From: a virus
Length of the DNA stretch: 43,593 nt
Direction: 5' to 3' (one strand)
Virus record (IMG/VR): IMGVR_UViG_3300033888_000029
Coordinates: 1 to 43,593 of that record
Of the stretch, positions 33,526-40,520 are shown one piece after another. A program made the translations under genes and the position numbers. Position 1 is the stretch's first letter, and every line of letters begins with the position of its first letter. The notes below the pieces were generated by a model. That model saw only the letters and a program-made list of their open reading frames with translations. It ran no database searches and had not been told where the DNA came from.

Positions 33526-33554
33526 TTGACAATTTTTCATTGCGGGGCTATTTT
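33526..33554 (+). promoter_or_regulatory. Promoter for the early/replication operon
   Basis: TTGACA (33526-33531), a 17-base spacer, then TATTTT (33549-33554). The -35 is perfect and the -10 matches four of six. Start near 33561 gives a leader of about 280 bases that contains the hairpin at 33643-33727. Confidence 0.65.
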
Positions 33555-33642
33555 TGCGCCTGCTGTGAACTTCCTGCCCCATCCCGCCGCGATTTTGCAT
33601 AATCCCGATTTTCCGCATTCCCTGTTATCAGACATTGCTTGT

Positions 33643-33727
33643 GCTCCGCGTCCCGCCCGCGCAACCGTTGAAAGGTGCAATCTCACTTGCATTACGGTGC
33701 GGCAAACGGGCGGGCGGAACGCGGAGC
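33643..33727 (+). ncRNA. Long nested hairpin in the early leader
   Basis: Three stems are nested. GCTCCGCGT + CCCGCCCG (33643-33659) pairs with CGGGCGGG + ACGCGGAGC (33707-33714, 33719-33727) with a four-base bulge. Inside, CGCAACCGT pairs with ACGGTGCG (one bulged A). At the tip TGCAA pairs with TTGCA. It may be a structured RNA leader or a DNA cruciform at an origin. It matches no riboswitch I can name. Confidence 0.55.
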
Positions 33728-33838
33728 ATCTACCACCTGTTACGAATTCCGAACACATCCGGCAAGCCTCAGACCGGCAACCCCTCCCCCAAGTAGTCTT
33801 TCCAGTCCTTACTCCCCCAAATCTTTCCAGGGGGAGCT

Positions 33839-34093
33839 ATGTCTTCATCGCGCCAATTCTTGCGCAAGATCGAGTTCCGCGAAATCAGAACTTTTTACAC
33901 CGTCTCCGAAATGCTGGAGTGCGGCCACCGCTTCGAGAGCGAAGTGCTCTTCTTAGCCGATCCGCTGGTTGCGAAACACAGAGTCTGCCCGAAGTGCGCC
34001 CAAGCCGCTTCCCTGCTCGAAGTTCCCAAGAAGCCGTCTGGCTCGACGAAATCGATGCCTGCTTTACTCCAGGGCGACCGCCGAGTGGGTTAG
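33839..34093 (+). CDS. Small zinc-finger protein
   Basis: 84 residues; GGGGGAG precedes ATG 33839. LECGHRFESEV (around residue 28) and VCPKC (49-53) give Cys-x-His and Cys-x2-Cys, a likely zinc site of the kind seen in many small phage early proteins. N-terminus basic. First gene of the early operon; function unknown. Confidence 0.65.
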   Translation: MSSSRQFLRKIEFREIRTFYTVSEMLECGHRFESEVLFLADPLVAKHRVCPKCAQAASLLEVPKKPSGSTKSMPALLQGDRRVG

Positions 34094-34105
34094 AAAGTTT
34101 ACTCA

Positions 34106-34507
34106 ATGACTGAACTCCTCCGAAAACCGATCCTCTGTCTCGATTTTGATGGCGTTTGTCACAGTTACACGTCGGGATGGAAGGGCGCGGCGGTGATTCC
34201 TGACGGATACGTCGAAGGGTTATTTGAGTTCCTAGAGGCGGCAAAGGAAGAGTTTGAAATCCACGTCTTTTCCAGTCGAACACATCAAGCGGGCGGCAAA
34301 GAGGCAATGCTCGCATGGTTCTACGAACAGCGAAAAATCTGGCGCTCGAAGGGCGGCAAGCCTCCAGTTGATACGCCGATCACGATCAATTTCCCCAACG
34401 AGAAACCGCCTGCGATGGTGAGCTTAGACGATCGCTGCTTATTGTTCACGGGACAGTGGCCGTCAATCGAAAGCCTGAAACAGTTCAGGCCGTGGAACTT
34501 GAAATAA
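34106..34507 (+). CDS. HAD-superfamily phosphatase
   Basis: 133 residues. Motif I is LCLDFDGV (Asp13, Asp15), motif II FSSRTH (55-60), motif III Lys100 in NEKPPA, and motif IV LDDR (Asp108, Asp109). All four HAD elements are present in a minimal, cap-poor protein. Such phage proteins act on nucleotides or 5'/3' phosphate ends; the substrate is not evident. Confidence 0.8.
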   Translation: MTELLRKPILCLDFDGVCHSYTSGWKGAAVIPDGYVEGLFEFLEAAKEEFEIHVFSSRTHQAGGKEAMLAWFYEQRKIWRSKGGKPPVDTPITINFPNEKPPAMVSLDDRCLLFTGQWPSIESLKQFRPWNLK

Positions 34508-34555
34508 CCCTAACCCCGCCAAAAGCATGGCGGAAAACCAGAGAAAGTGAAGTGC

Positions 34556-34972
34556 ATGAGCGTACCTAACACGCCCGAGAACAACACCCAATCCGATTCC
34601 CCGCCAGGCATAGAGTCTCACGTTCGCCAAACTCTCGCCAATAATTCTCTTTCCGCCAATCACTCCCCCGAACCTTGGTATCTTTTCAGCGGGCAAACTC
34701 CAGGCATCCTCTTCGAAGTCCGTTCAGTCGATTGCGAATTTAATCACGAGATCGTCGCACTCGTTCCCGCGGAGCCTGGCGAGCCGCTTCCCGTCCAAGC
34801 CGTTTCAAACGGTGCTCTAATCGCCCACGCCCCGCGCCTGCTGCGCACGCTCCGCCAGTTGTTCGCAACCTACCTGATTCCAGTCGAGTATCGCGACGTT
34901 CCCGAACAGGTTGAGGCGGTCAAAGCCGCGTCCGAACTGCTTCACGATCTACAGAAGGCTGGGGTGTTCTGA
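34556..34972 (+). CDS. Small early protein with HSPEPW motif
   Basis: 138 residues from ATG 34556 (a GTG three codons upstream is the alternative). SANHSPEPWYLF (about 37-48) and SNGALIAHAPRLLRTLRQLF (around 88-107) match a widespread phage pattern: H-x-P-E-P-W near the start, N-(A/G)-x-LI-x-x-AP-x-LL near the middle. Function unknown. The N-terminal 35 residues are disordered. Confidence 0.65.
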   Translation: MSVPNTPENNTQSDSPPGIESHVRQTLANNSLSANHSPEPWYLFSGQTPGILFEVRSVDCEFNHEIVALVPAEPGEPLPVQAVSNGALIAHAPRLLRTLRQLFATYLIPVEYRDVPEQVEAVKAASELLHDLQKAGVF

Positions 34973-35379
34973 TGGCGGACCCGATGACTAGAGAGAGAGT
35001 TGTTAAGACCTTGATTTTTTTTGGAGAGAGTTTAGCCGAAAAAGAGCAAGCCGACGTATTGCGTGAAGTCAAAGAGACTAACCATTGGGCATTCGCGGCA
35101 CTGGCAATTGCGATGTATCGGGCTACTCACGATTTGCAGCGCGCCATCCCACGGCAGCCCGGAAAAAGTCAAGAAATGGCTGTACGGGAGAAAGGCGTGA
35201 TGACTTTTCAGTTGTTAAATTCGGGTGAGGAAAGGAGCCGCGGAGAATCGCCAGAGCCATTGCGCCGGCCAATGATGCGCTTGCCGGAGAAAACGAAAGG
35301 CCCGCCGTCAAACCGGCAGGCCCCAGACCCCAACAATCAAACTGCAACGAGTTTAACAGACCAGGAGCGCAGCAGATGA
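34972..35379 (+). CDS. Small early protein, unknown function
   Basis: 135 residues; ATG 34972 overlaps the preceding stop. Helical N-terminal 60 residues (EKEQADVLREVKETNHWAFA), then a disordered, basic, Pro/Asn-rich tail. Overlaps the next gene by ATGA. No family recognised. The opposite strand has a longer frame but it is a shadow. Confidence 0.55.
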   Translation: MADPMTRERVVKTLIFFGESLAEKEQADVLREVKETNHWAFAALAIAMYRATHDLQRAIPRQPGKSQEMAVREKGVMTFQLLNSGEERSRGESPEPLRRPMMRLPEKTKGPPSNRQAPDPNNQTATSLTDQERSR

Positions 35380-35645
35380 GCACATCTCGCGTTACAGGCA
35401 TGATGCCAGGCGCAGAAACCGTCCACACCGACAAACTGAAAGAGAACGATCGCCTCGTGTTCGAGAGAGCTCGCACCCGCAGCGAGGATACGTTCACACT
35501 GGTCGGACAAGACTTGTCCTCGCCAAAACTAATCTGCCTGTGGATCGCGGAGAACATCGAAACCGCGCCCATGCACAAACTGATTGACGCTTTACAGCAC
35601 GCGTTAGTGATGCGGGCCACGCTGCACCGGAAGCACGCGGACTGA
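35376..35645 (+). CDS. Small early protein, unknown function
   Basis: 89 residues. RVTGMMPGAETVHTDKLKEN, then a helical C-terminal half (HKLIDALQHALVMRATLHRK). It ends in RKHAD; the same 17 bases coding for this ending recur near the end of the next gene. No family recognised. Confidence 0.55.
   Translation: MSTSRVTGMMPGAETVHTDKLKENDRLVFERARTRSEDTFTLVGQDLSSPKLICLWIAENIETAPMHKLIDALQHALVMRATLHRKHAD
35626..35642 (+). repeat. 17-bp direct repeat, copy 1
   Basis: ACCGGAAGCACGCGGAC at the 3' end of the 89-residue gene; an identical copy lies at 35897-35913 near the end of the next gene, encoding the same RKHAD in the same frame. Confidence 0.7.
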
Positions 35646-35646
35646 C

Positions 35647-35943
35647 ATGAGATTCACAAACGAGACTCGGTTCACGCCGCCGCGCTGGATGCGCCACGTC
35701 ATTTCGTGGAAGATTCTGGGCTGGATCAGCGACCGCTCCGACACTTGCTGGTCGAACATGGTGATGTGGAAACTCGGCTACGACTATGACAACTGGTGGC
35801 CGTCGCCGCTTTGTTTCAAGCCGTACGACTACTGCGGGAAGTTTGACGGAAAGCCACTGCCTGATTTGCCGGAACCTGTGATGGTTAGATTTTGCGACCG
35901 GAAGCACGCGGACACCGCCGAAACAGGAGAGTTGAGACGCTAA
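35647..35943 (+). CDS. Small Trp-rich early protein
   Basis: 98 residues. Aromatic-rich (WKILGWISDRSDTCWSNMVM, then YDYDNWWPSPL) with three Cys. Contains the RKHAD ending plus a further TAETGELRR. Starts two bases after the preceding stop and overlaps the next start by TAATG. No family recognised. Confidence 0.55.
   Translation: MRFTNETRFTPPRWMRHVISWKILGWISDRSDTCWSNMVMWKLGYDYDNWWPSPLCFKPYDYCGKFDGKPLPDLPEPVMVRFCDRKHADTAETGELRR
35897..35913 (+). repeat. 17-bp direct repeat, copy 2
   Basis: Identical to 35626-35642. The pair flanks almost exactly one gene (35647-35943), so homologous recombination between copies would delete or amplify that gene in frame. Confidence 0.7.
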
Positions 35944-36263
35944 TGATCAACCTCCGCCAACACGTCAGCGACATGATGGTCTGGGTGAACCTGATTTTAC
36001 CGGAACTGGCCGACGATCATGTCCGCAAAATGGATCAAGCCGAAGTCGAGCGGACATTTCTAGAGTTGTACGTTCCGCTGACCGCCCAATTCGCGGAATT
36101 TGACGGGCATTCGGAACAGGAACGCCTCGCCTGGGCAAAAGAACTGATCCGCAAAGCGCGGGAAGTACCACCCGGGGAGCAGGCGCCGTTGCCGCTCACC
36201 CCGGAAAATCCTGTCCGAAAGGAGGTGCCCAGACAATCGCCCGAAGTTGTTGCTCCGCTCTAA
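35943..36263 (+). CDS. Small helical early protein
   Basis: 106 residues from ATG 35943. MINLRQHVSDMMVWVNLILP starts a helical domain (DDHVRKMDQAEVERTFLELY); Pro-rich C-terminus (PGEQAPLPLTPENP). No family recognised. The stop codon lies next to the first hairpin at 36253. Confidence 0.55.
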   Translation: MINLRQHVSDMMVWVNLILPELADDHVRKMDQAEVERTFLELYVPLTAQFAEFDGHSEQERLAWAKELIRKAREVPPGEQAPLPLTPENPVRKEVPRQSPEVVAPL

Positions 36264-36317
36264 ATGCAGTTCTGGGGAGCGGAGTTGAATTCCGTCACTT
36301 GTGGCGGAATTGAACTC
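36253..36317 (+). promoter_or_regulatory. Two overlapping palindromes
   Basis: CTCCGCTC (36253-36260) pairs with GAGCGGAG (36277-36284). GAGTTGAATTCCG (36282-36294) pairs with CGGAATTGAACTC (36305-36317), with CAC/GTG extending it to a nearly closed stem of about 17 pairs. The two hairpins share three bases, so forming one weakens the other. There is no T run, so a simple terminator is unlikely. An attenuator, processing site or operator between small genes and the helicase is plausible. Confidence 0.55.
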
Positions 36318-36328
36318 TGTTTCTGAAA

Positions 36329-36496
36329 ATGAATTGGCTAGATCCAAAGACTGTGCGCCGCTACAAAACCGCCAACCAGCGGAAAAACCGACTTATGTTT
36401 AGAATCCGCCACCGAGCAACCGAATTGGCGCAGCAGTGCTTGCGCAATGAGTCTGGCCGGGCGTGTAAGAAATACAAAACTAAGGGAGCATTTTGA
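36329..36496 (+). CDS. Small basic protein upstream of helicase
   Basis: 55 residues: starts MNWLDPKTVRRYKTANQRKN and ends in CKKYKTKGAF. Very basic, so nucleic-acid binding is likely. The TGA stop overlaps the TTG start of the helicase gene (TTTGA), suggesting coupled translation. No family recognised. Confidence 0.55.
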   Translation: MNWLDPKTVRRYKTANQRKNRLMFRIRHRATELAQQCLRNESGRACKKYKTKGAF

Positions 36497-38070
36497 ACAC
36501 GTTGGATCCAAACGAATCCGAACCACGCTCAGCTTGGCAGCGCCTGAATCTTTACGAGACGCCCCCATCTCCGTCCTCCCTCTGCGATCTGCGCTTGCAG
36601 GGCGAGATCTTATCCCGCGTGCTCGAACAACCCGATCTCCTTCAGGAATCATTCGGCGACTTAGCTATCTCCGATTTCGTTGGCAAGGTCCACCAGTCGT
36701 TGTTCCGCACTCTACTTAAACTCTCGCAAGAGGGCCGGCCCTTCGACATTACGACCGTGGCCGACTCTTGGGGTGCGCAACAAGAAGTGGGCGACCCAGT
36801 TGCCTACATATCCGGCTTGCTCGACACGCACGACTTACCCGCATCAAACCTTCGCCTGCGGGTTGAAAAACTACACAAACTCTCCCAACTCCGGCGCTTA
36901 CGTTTCATGGGCGAACTCCTGCAGCGCCATGCCGAGAGCGCGAAAACCGAACCCGATCTACTTATGGAGAAACTTTCCATGGGTGTCGAAGCTTTGCGCG
37001 CGGGTTACGACCTGAACGGCGACATGCTTCCCTACTCCCCGCGCAATCTCGCGCGGCGTCCCGATTTGATCAGATTGTCGTCCGTCGAAGCGAAGCCGGT
37101 GCCGTGGCTGTGGCGCCCGTATCTCTCTTTCGGGATGATCAACATGCTGTCGGGCGAGCCGGGATCGGGGAAAACCTACTTAGCTTTGGCATTCGCGGCG
37201 GCGCTCACTCTCGGCAAAATTCCCTTCACGGGCGACGATTGTTTCCCTCTCGACGTGCTTTATCTTTCCATCGAAAACGATCCGGAGTATGTTGTCCGTC
37301 CGCGCTTCGATCTGCTCGAAGGCGATGTCGGGCATTTCCATTTACTCCAAGGCGCAAAAACTGGCGAGGGTTCGAAGGCGAGGCGGGAAAGCGTCAGGTT
37401 GAGCGATGTGCCACTGCTCGACGCGGCGCTAAAAGAGACCAAGGCGAAACTACTGGTCGTGGACCCCATTCAGTCCTACCTCGGCGGCGAAGTCGATATG
37501 CACCGTTCGAACGAAACACGCCCGCTTCTCGACGGTTTGGCGTTTCTCGCGCGCAAATACCAAGCCTGCCTCTTAATCCTGCGCCACTTCGCGAAGACCA
37601 CGACCGGCTCGGCGATCAATCGCGGGCTTGGCAGCATTGACCTTACTGGAGCGGCGCGCACGGAGCTGCACGCGGGGAAACGCGACGGCCGGCATGTGCT
37701 GGCGCACGCCAAAAGCAATATCGGCCCCTTTGGAAAATCCATGGGCTATGAACTGTGCGATGACGGCAGCTTCCACTGGACCGGGGAGAGCGCGATCACA
37801 GCCGATGATTTAGCGGCTACCGGCAACATGACGACCGAAGACCGGGACGCGGTGGATGAGAGCGCCGAATGCCTGAAGGATATGCTGCACCGCGGCGCGA
37901 AATCGTCTCGCGATATTTTTTCCGCGATGAAGGACGTTGGGGCGTCGATCGCGGCGGTGAAGCGAGCCAAGAAAAAACTTGGGGTCAAGTCGCGGAAGAG
38001 GGGCGGCTCAGGCGAGGGTTGGGAGTGGTATTTGGAGGGCTACGAAGATGGCGAGATAGCCTCCAGTTGA
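36493..38070 (+). CDS. Replicative helicase: DnaB N-domain fused to RepA-type ATPase
   Basis: 525 residues. TTG 36493 is chosen because AAGGGAG lies six bases upstream. Residues 28-165 resemble the DnaB N-terminal domain (LQGEILSRVLEQPDLLQESF, IYR-like HQSLFRTLLKLSQEGRPFDI, VAYISGLLD). Residues 205-420 are a RepA/RecA-fold ATPase: Walker A GEPGSGKT (221-228), Walker B LLVVD (to 324), then RHFAKTTTGSAINRGLGSID as in plasmid RepA helicases. The C-terminal 70 residues look like a winged helix ending EGWEWYLEG. It should unwind DNA at the fork. It is followed by iteron-like repeats. Confidence 0.85.
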   Translation: MNTLDPNESEPRSAWQRLNLYETPPSPSSLCDLRLQGEILSRVLEQPDLLQESFGDLAISDFVGKVHQSLFRTLLKLSQEGRPFDITTVADSWGAQQEVGDPVAYISGLLDTHDLPASNLRLRVEKLHKLSQLRRLRFMGELLQRHAESAKTEPDLLMEKLSMGVEALRAGYDLNGDMLPYSPRNLARRPDLIRLSSVEAKPVPWLWRPYLSFGMINMLSGEPGSGKTYLALAFAAALTLGKIPFTGDDCFPLDVLYLSIENDPEYVVRPRFDLLEGDVGHFHLLQGAKTGEGSKARRESVRLSDVPLLDAALKETKAKLLVVDPIQSYLGGEVDMHRSNETRPLLDGLAFLARKYQACLLILRHFAKTTTGSAINRGLGSIDLTGAARTELHAGKRDGRHVLAHAKSNIGPFGKSMGYELCDDGSFHWTGESAITADDLAATGNMTTEDRDAVDESAECLKDMLHRGAKSSRDIFSAMKDVGASIAAVKRAKKKLGVKSRKRGGSGEGWEWYLEGYEDGEIASS

Positions 38071-38159
38071 GCGAATAACCAGGCGTGTCAAATTGTAGAC
38101 GGTTAGACGTTTGGCCGGATGCGGGGGATAAGTGTCGCTTGCTAACAGTTTGTTTGTAG

Positions 38160-38224
38160 TCAAAGGGGTCAAAGGGGCTCAAGAATTCTGTGTGCGACCC
38201 CTTTGACCAGTTTGACCCCTTTGA
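38160..38224. repeat. Iteron-like inverted repeat array
   Basis: TCAAAGGGG occurs in tandem at 38160-38168 and 38169-38177. Its reverse complement CCCCTTTGA occurs at 38198-38206 and 38216-38224. The two arms can pair into a long hairpin. There is no T run after it. Position just downstream of the helicase gene and in a non-coding gap (38071-38251) suggests an origin or binding site for the replication protein. Confidence 0.65.
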
Positions 38225-38251
38225 AAAATGCAACAGTGAAAAGAGACACCA

Positions 38252-38503
38252 GTGACTCACCGTAGACACAGAAGCGTGACAGACTCGACACACAATTCGC
38301 TGTTCTATGCAGCTCTTGGAATCCGGTCGATCGCCTTCAGCTCCTACGACGGCACGAACCGGAAATCGTACTGGAAGGTGACCACCGAGGACGGCCAGCA
38401 ATTCAAGGTGGCAGCGCCGAACCTGGCCGGGGAATCGACGGTGCTCAAGTATGCCGCCGCGAGGCTGGCGAAGATGGGGCGAGGGGTGCGATGGCCGGAA
38501 TGA
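38252..38503 (+). CDS. Small early protein, unknown function
   Basis: 83 residues from GTG 38252. SLFYAALGIRSIAFSSYDGT, then SYWKVTTEDGQQFKVAAPNL is a small alpha/beta pattern. A second, shorter start may be used further inside. Overlaps the zinc-ribbon gene by 13 bases. No family recognised. Confidence 0.55.
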   Translation: MTHRRHRSVTDSTHNSLFYAALGIRSIAFSSYDGTNRKSYWKVTTEDGQQFKVAAPNLAGESTVLKYAAARLAKMGRGVRWPE

Positions 38504-38676
38504 CAATCACGCCGCTCGCGACCAAGGTGGAATTCCCACGCCAGTGCCCCAAGTGTGGCTGCGAGCAAACCTTTGTCGCAGGTTGGGATTGTGATGCTGG
38601 GCTAGTGGGCTGTTGCCAGGGTTGCGGCGACGAGAGGCTTATGCCCTACACGCGGGCGAATTCGCAAGCGGCCTAA
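38491..38676 (+). CDS. Zinc-ribbon protein, paralogue of the 39934 gene
   Basis: 61 residues. Two CxxC pairs: CPKCGC (about 19-24) and CCQGCGDERL (41-50). The second pair with GLVGCCQGCGDERL closely matches GLVACCAVCGDERI in the protein at 39934, so the two are paralogues. Likely DNA or protein binding. Overlaps the preceding gene. Confidence 0.65.
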   Translation: MAGMTITPLATKVEFPRQCPKCGCEQTFVAGWDCDAGLVGCCQGCGDERLMPYTRANSQAA

Positions 38677-38686
38677 AACGGTTGTC

Positions 38687-38727
38687 AACTAGGAAGGGAG
38701 CGGCGGACACGAAAGCCGCTCCTAGTT
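38687..38727 (+). promoter_or_regulatory. Hairpin before the J-domain gene
   Basis: AACTAG (38687-38692) and GAGCGGC (38698-38704) pair with GCCGCTC (38715-38721) and CTAGTT (38722-38727), leaving a five-base bulge. Thirteen pairs, ten-base loop, no T run. It lies about 60 bases upstream of ATG 38788 and might protect or regulate the mRNA. Confidence 0.45.
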
Positions 38728-38787
38728 AATCCGGGATGGAACCGTGGCGCCGGGGCTCGCCCCACTGAAATTTGAAAGGAGCAACGA

Positions 38788-39444
38788 ATGGCGAAAGACA
38801 AAATCACGATGAAGGTCAATGAGCAATCGCCTTTGAAGTGGCCGAAGGGCTGGCTCCGTACTGGCATTGAGGCGCGTCGTGCGAAAAAGGTATGGAATAA
38901 GCCTTTGAACTATTGCCGCGAGGCTCTGATCCGCGAACTTGGCAAGGCGGGTGTGACGGAGCTCATCATTTCGTTCAACACTGGGGAGGATGCCCGGCGC
39001 GACCCCGGAGTGAGCATTTTTTTCTGGAAACAGGCCAAGCAAGATTTTAGTTGGCAACTTGCTTTAGGTATCGACAATCCAGCGCCCACGCTGGACGAGA
39101 TCGACTCCGCTTACCGGAAAAAGTCTCTGGAGCATCATCCTGATCGCTTAGGCGACAAGGCAACAGCGGCCGATTTGGAAATTTTCAAGGCGCTCGGCAA
39201 ACATCGTGAAAATGCTCGGCAATGGGTGCTCAACTCGGCACGGCAGGATCGCCCCTACGAACTACCGTGCGACCGATTCAGCGAAGTGCGTTGGAACATC
39301 AATGCCTTACGTTTTGGGATCGTTTCGCTTCGCAGGCTTGAGGAGTACGGCCTCCCTGGATTACTGGAGCGCGTAGCGCAGCCTGGGTTGCTGTCGGAAC
39401 ATTCGGAGGTTGGTGAAGATGGCAAGCAAACCGTTAATGCTTGA
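38788..39444 (+). CDS. J-domain protein
   Basis: 218 residues; AAAGGAG before ATG 38788. Residues 100-148 form a J domain: TLDEIDSAYRKKSLEHHPDR (HPD at 117-119), then LEIFKALGKHRENARQWV. J domains stimulate Hsp70 ATPases; lacking a DnaK gene in this window, it would work with the host chaperone. The N-terminal 95 residues (ARRAKKVWNKPLNYCREALI, then TELIISFNTGEDARRDPGVS) have no motif I recognise. Phages use host DnaJ/DnaK to remodel initiation complexes, which fits its place in the replication region. Confidence 0.8.
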   Translation: MAKDKITMKVNEQSPLKWPKGWLRTGIEARRAKKVWNKPLNYCREALIRELGKAGVTELIISFNTGEDARRDPGVSIFFWKQAKQDFSWQLALGIDNPAPTLDEIDSAYRKKSLEHHPDRLGDKATAADLEIFKALGKHRENARQWVLNSARQDRPYELPCDRFSEVRWNINALRFGIVSLRRLEEYGLPGLLERVAQPGLLSEHSEVGEDGKQTVNA

Positions 39445-39937
39445 GGGCGTGTTGAAAGAAGCGCCCGGAGCGGACGATGGGTTGCTGCGCAAACTTCGCA
39501 AGGAGAAGCAGCAACTTGAAGACGATCTCCGCGACGCGCGCCAGGAACTCGACGACGCACGCACGCAGAATGAACGGCTGGAACGGTCGATGCGGAATCT
39601 CCGCCAGCAACTCTCTCCACTTCATCGTGGATTGCGCGCGCTGTTCGGTGAGATCGAGCTGGCGGTTGGCGAAGAGCAGTATTCCGCTCCCAGCGTAAAC
39701 ACTGCCGCTCCATCGAACAGCACAGTCGATCCGCGCTGGGAATCGTGGAAACAAACAATGCCAGGCCGCCCAGCCGAGATGATCGATCTTCTGTTGCTGC
39801 ACAAGTCGATGCAAACGAAGGCGCTGATGAGTGCGCTGCACTGCTCGAAGGACACGGTCTACAACGCCGCACGGAAGTTAAGCCAGGCCGGACTTCTCGC
39901 CACCAGTCAGCCGTACTCGCTAAAGGAGTTGCAGTGA
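39419..39937 (+). CDS. Coiled-coil protein with C-terminal winged helix
   Basis: 172 residues from ATG 39419, GGAGG nine bases upstream; overlaps the J-domain gene by 26 bases. Residues 20-70 are a clear coiled coil (LRKLRKEKQQLEDDLRDARQ). Residues 115-165 form a likely winged helix (MIDLLLLHKSMQTKALMSAL, DTVYNAARKLSQAGLL). Together they suggest a dimeric DNA-binding regulator or replication accessory. The stop overlaps the next start (GTGA). Confidence 0.65.
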   Translation: MASKPLMLEGVLKEAPGADDGLLRKLRKEKQQLEDDLRDARQELDDARTQNERLERSMRNLRQQLSPLHRGLRALFGEIELAVGEEQYSAPSVNTAAPSNSTVDPRWESWKQTMPGRPAEMIDLLLLHKSMQTKALMSALHCSKDTVYNAARKLSQAGLLATSQPYSLKELQ

Positions 39938-40155
39938 CCTCGCAAATTTCCCTTCCGCCGCCAGTCTGTCCCCGCTCCTGGTTCCCGGAATACTGCGTGA
40001 TCTGCCTCAAGAAGCAAGTCTTTATCGTCGGCGGATTAGGGCTGGTGGCTTGCTGTGCGGTGTGCGGCGACGAACGCATTCTCACTCGCAGGCGGAGTGC
40101 TTTGCGGGCGCGGCGGCGAAGAAAGGCGAAAGGTAAGCCGTGTCAAACGATTTGA
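39934..40155 (+). CDS. Zinc-ribbon protein, paralogue of the 38491 gene
   Basis: 73 residues from GTG 39934, AAAGGAG upstream. YCVICLKK and GLVACCAVCGDERI supply two Cys pairs; the tail is very basic (RRRSALRARRRRKAKGK). Same core as the 38491 protein but with a longer basic tail, so a duplication followed by divergence. Likely nucleic-acid binding. Confidence 0.65.
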   Translation: MTSQISLPPPVCPRSWFPEYCVICLKKQVFIVGGLGLVACCAVCGDERILTRRRSALRARRRRKAKGKPCQTI

Positions 40156-40328
40156 CCATCGACCAACGCGCCTGGGATCGTGCTCGGGCTGAATTGCCGG
40201 AATCCGCCGACTGGTCGGAAGTGGCTCGGCTCTCGCAGACCATCAAAGAACGTATGCTCGCTGAAAGTGTGCGAGTCGAAGCTTACCAGGTGAAAATATT
40301 GCAAGCCGCTGCAAGGGAGTGGACCTAG
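40140..40328 (+). CDS. Small helical early protein
   Basis: 62 residues from a GTG inside the end of the preceding gene. MSNDLTIDQRAWDRARAELP, then SEVARLSQTIKERMLAES: two helices. No family recognised. Confidence 0.5.
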   Translation: MSNDLTIDQRAWDRARAELPESADWSEVARLSQTIKERMLAESVRVEAYQVKILQAAAREWT

Positions 40329-40520
40329 ATGACCATCCTCTGCACTTCCCTGTTCTTCGTCGCCGCTGTCGTCTACCTCGTAACGGTGAGGCTTGTCTGC
40401 GAAAATCGCGGTTATGAGCAGGGCCACAAAGCCGGTTACGAAGCTGGACGTACCGACGAAGCGTATTGGTGGCTGATGATTGAATCGGACGTGCGTGGGA
40501 AAGGGAAGGTGCAACGGTGA
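40329..40520 (+). CDS. Small membrane protein
   Basis: 63 residues, start directly after the preceding stop. TILCTSLFFVAAVVYLVTVR is an N-terminal membrane segment; the rest is polar and ends KGKVQR. Overlaps the next gene by GTGA. Its last codons are part of the 26-base repeat shared with 41582-41607. Confidence 0.55.
   Translation: MTILCTSLFFVAAVVYLVTVRLVCENRGYEQGHKAGYEAGRTDEAYWWLMIESDVRGKGKVQR

Larger units (their letters stand above)
33387..33838 (+). promoter_or_regulatory. Non-coding control region (origin/early leader candidate)
   Basis: 452 bases without a convincing gene. It starts with a pyrimidine-rich stretch (33401-33450), then three phased DnaA-box-like repeats (33485-33514), a sigma-70-type promoter (33526-33554), a long nested hairpin (33643-33727), and the GGGGGAG ribosome site of the next gene. 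This layout fits a replication origin combined with the early promoter. Confidence 0.55.

Noticed and set aside
34516-34533. CCGCCA/TGGCGG hairpin between two early genes
   Set aside because: Six pairs and no T run; too weak to call a terminator.
35123-35620. 165-residue minus-strand frame
   Set aside because: Antisense to two small genes that have overlapping start/stop codons typical of the operon; Ser/Cys-rich mirror translation.
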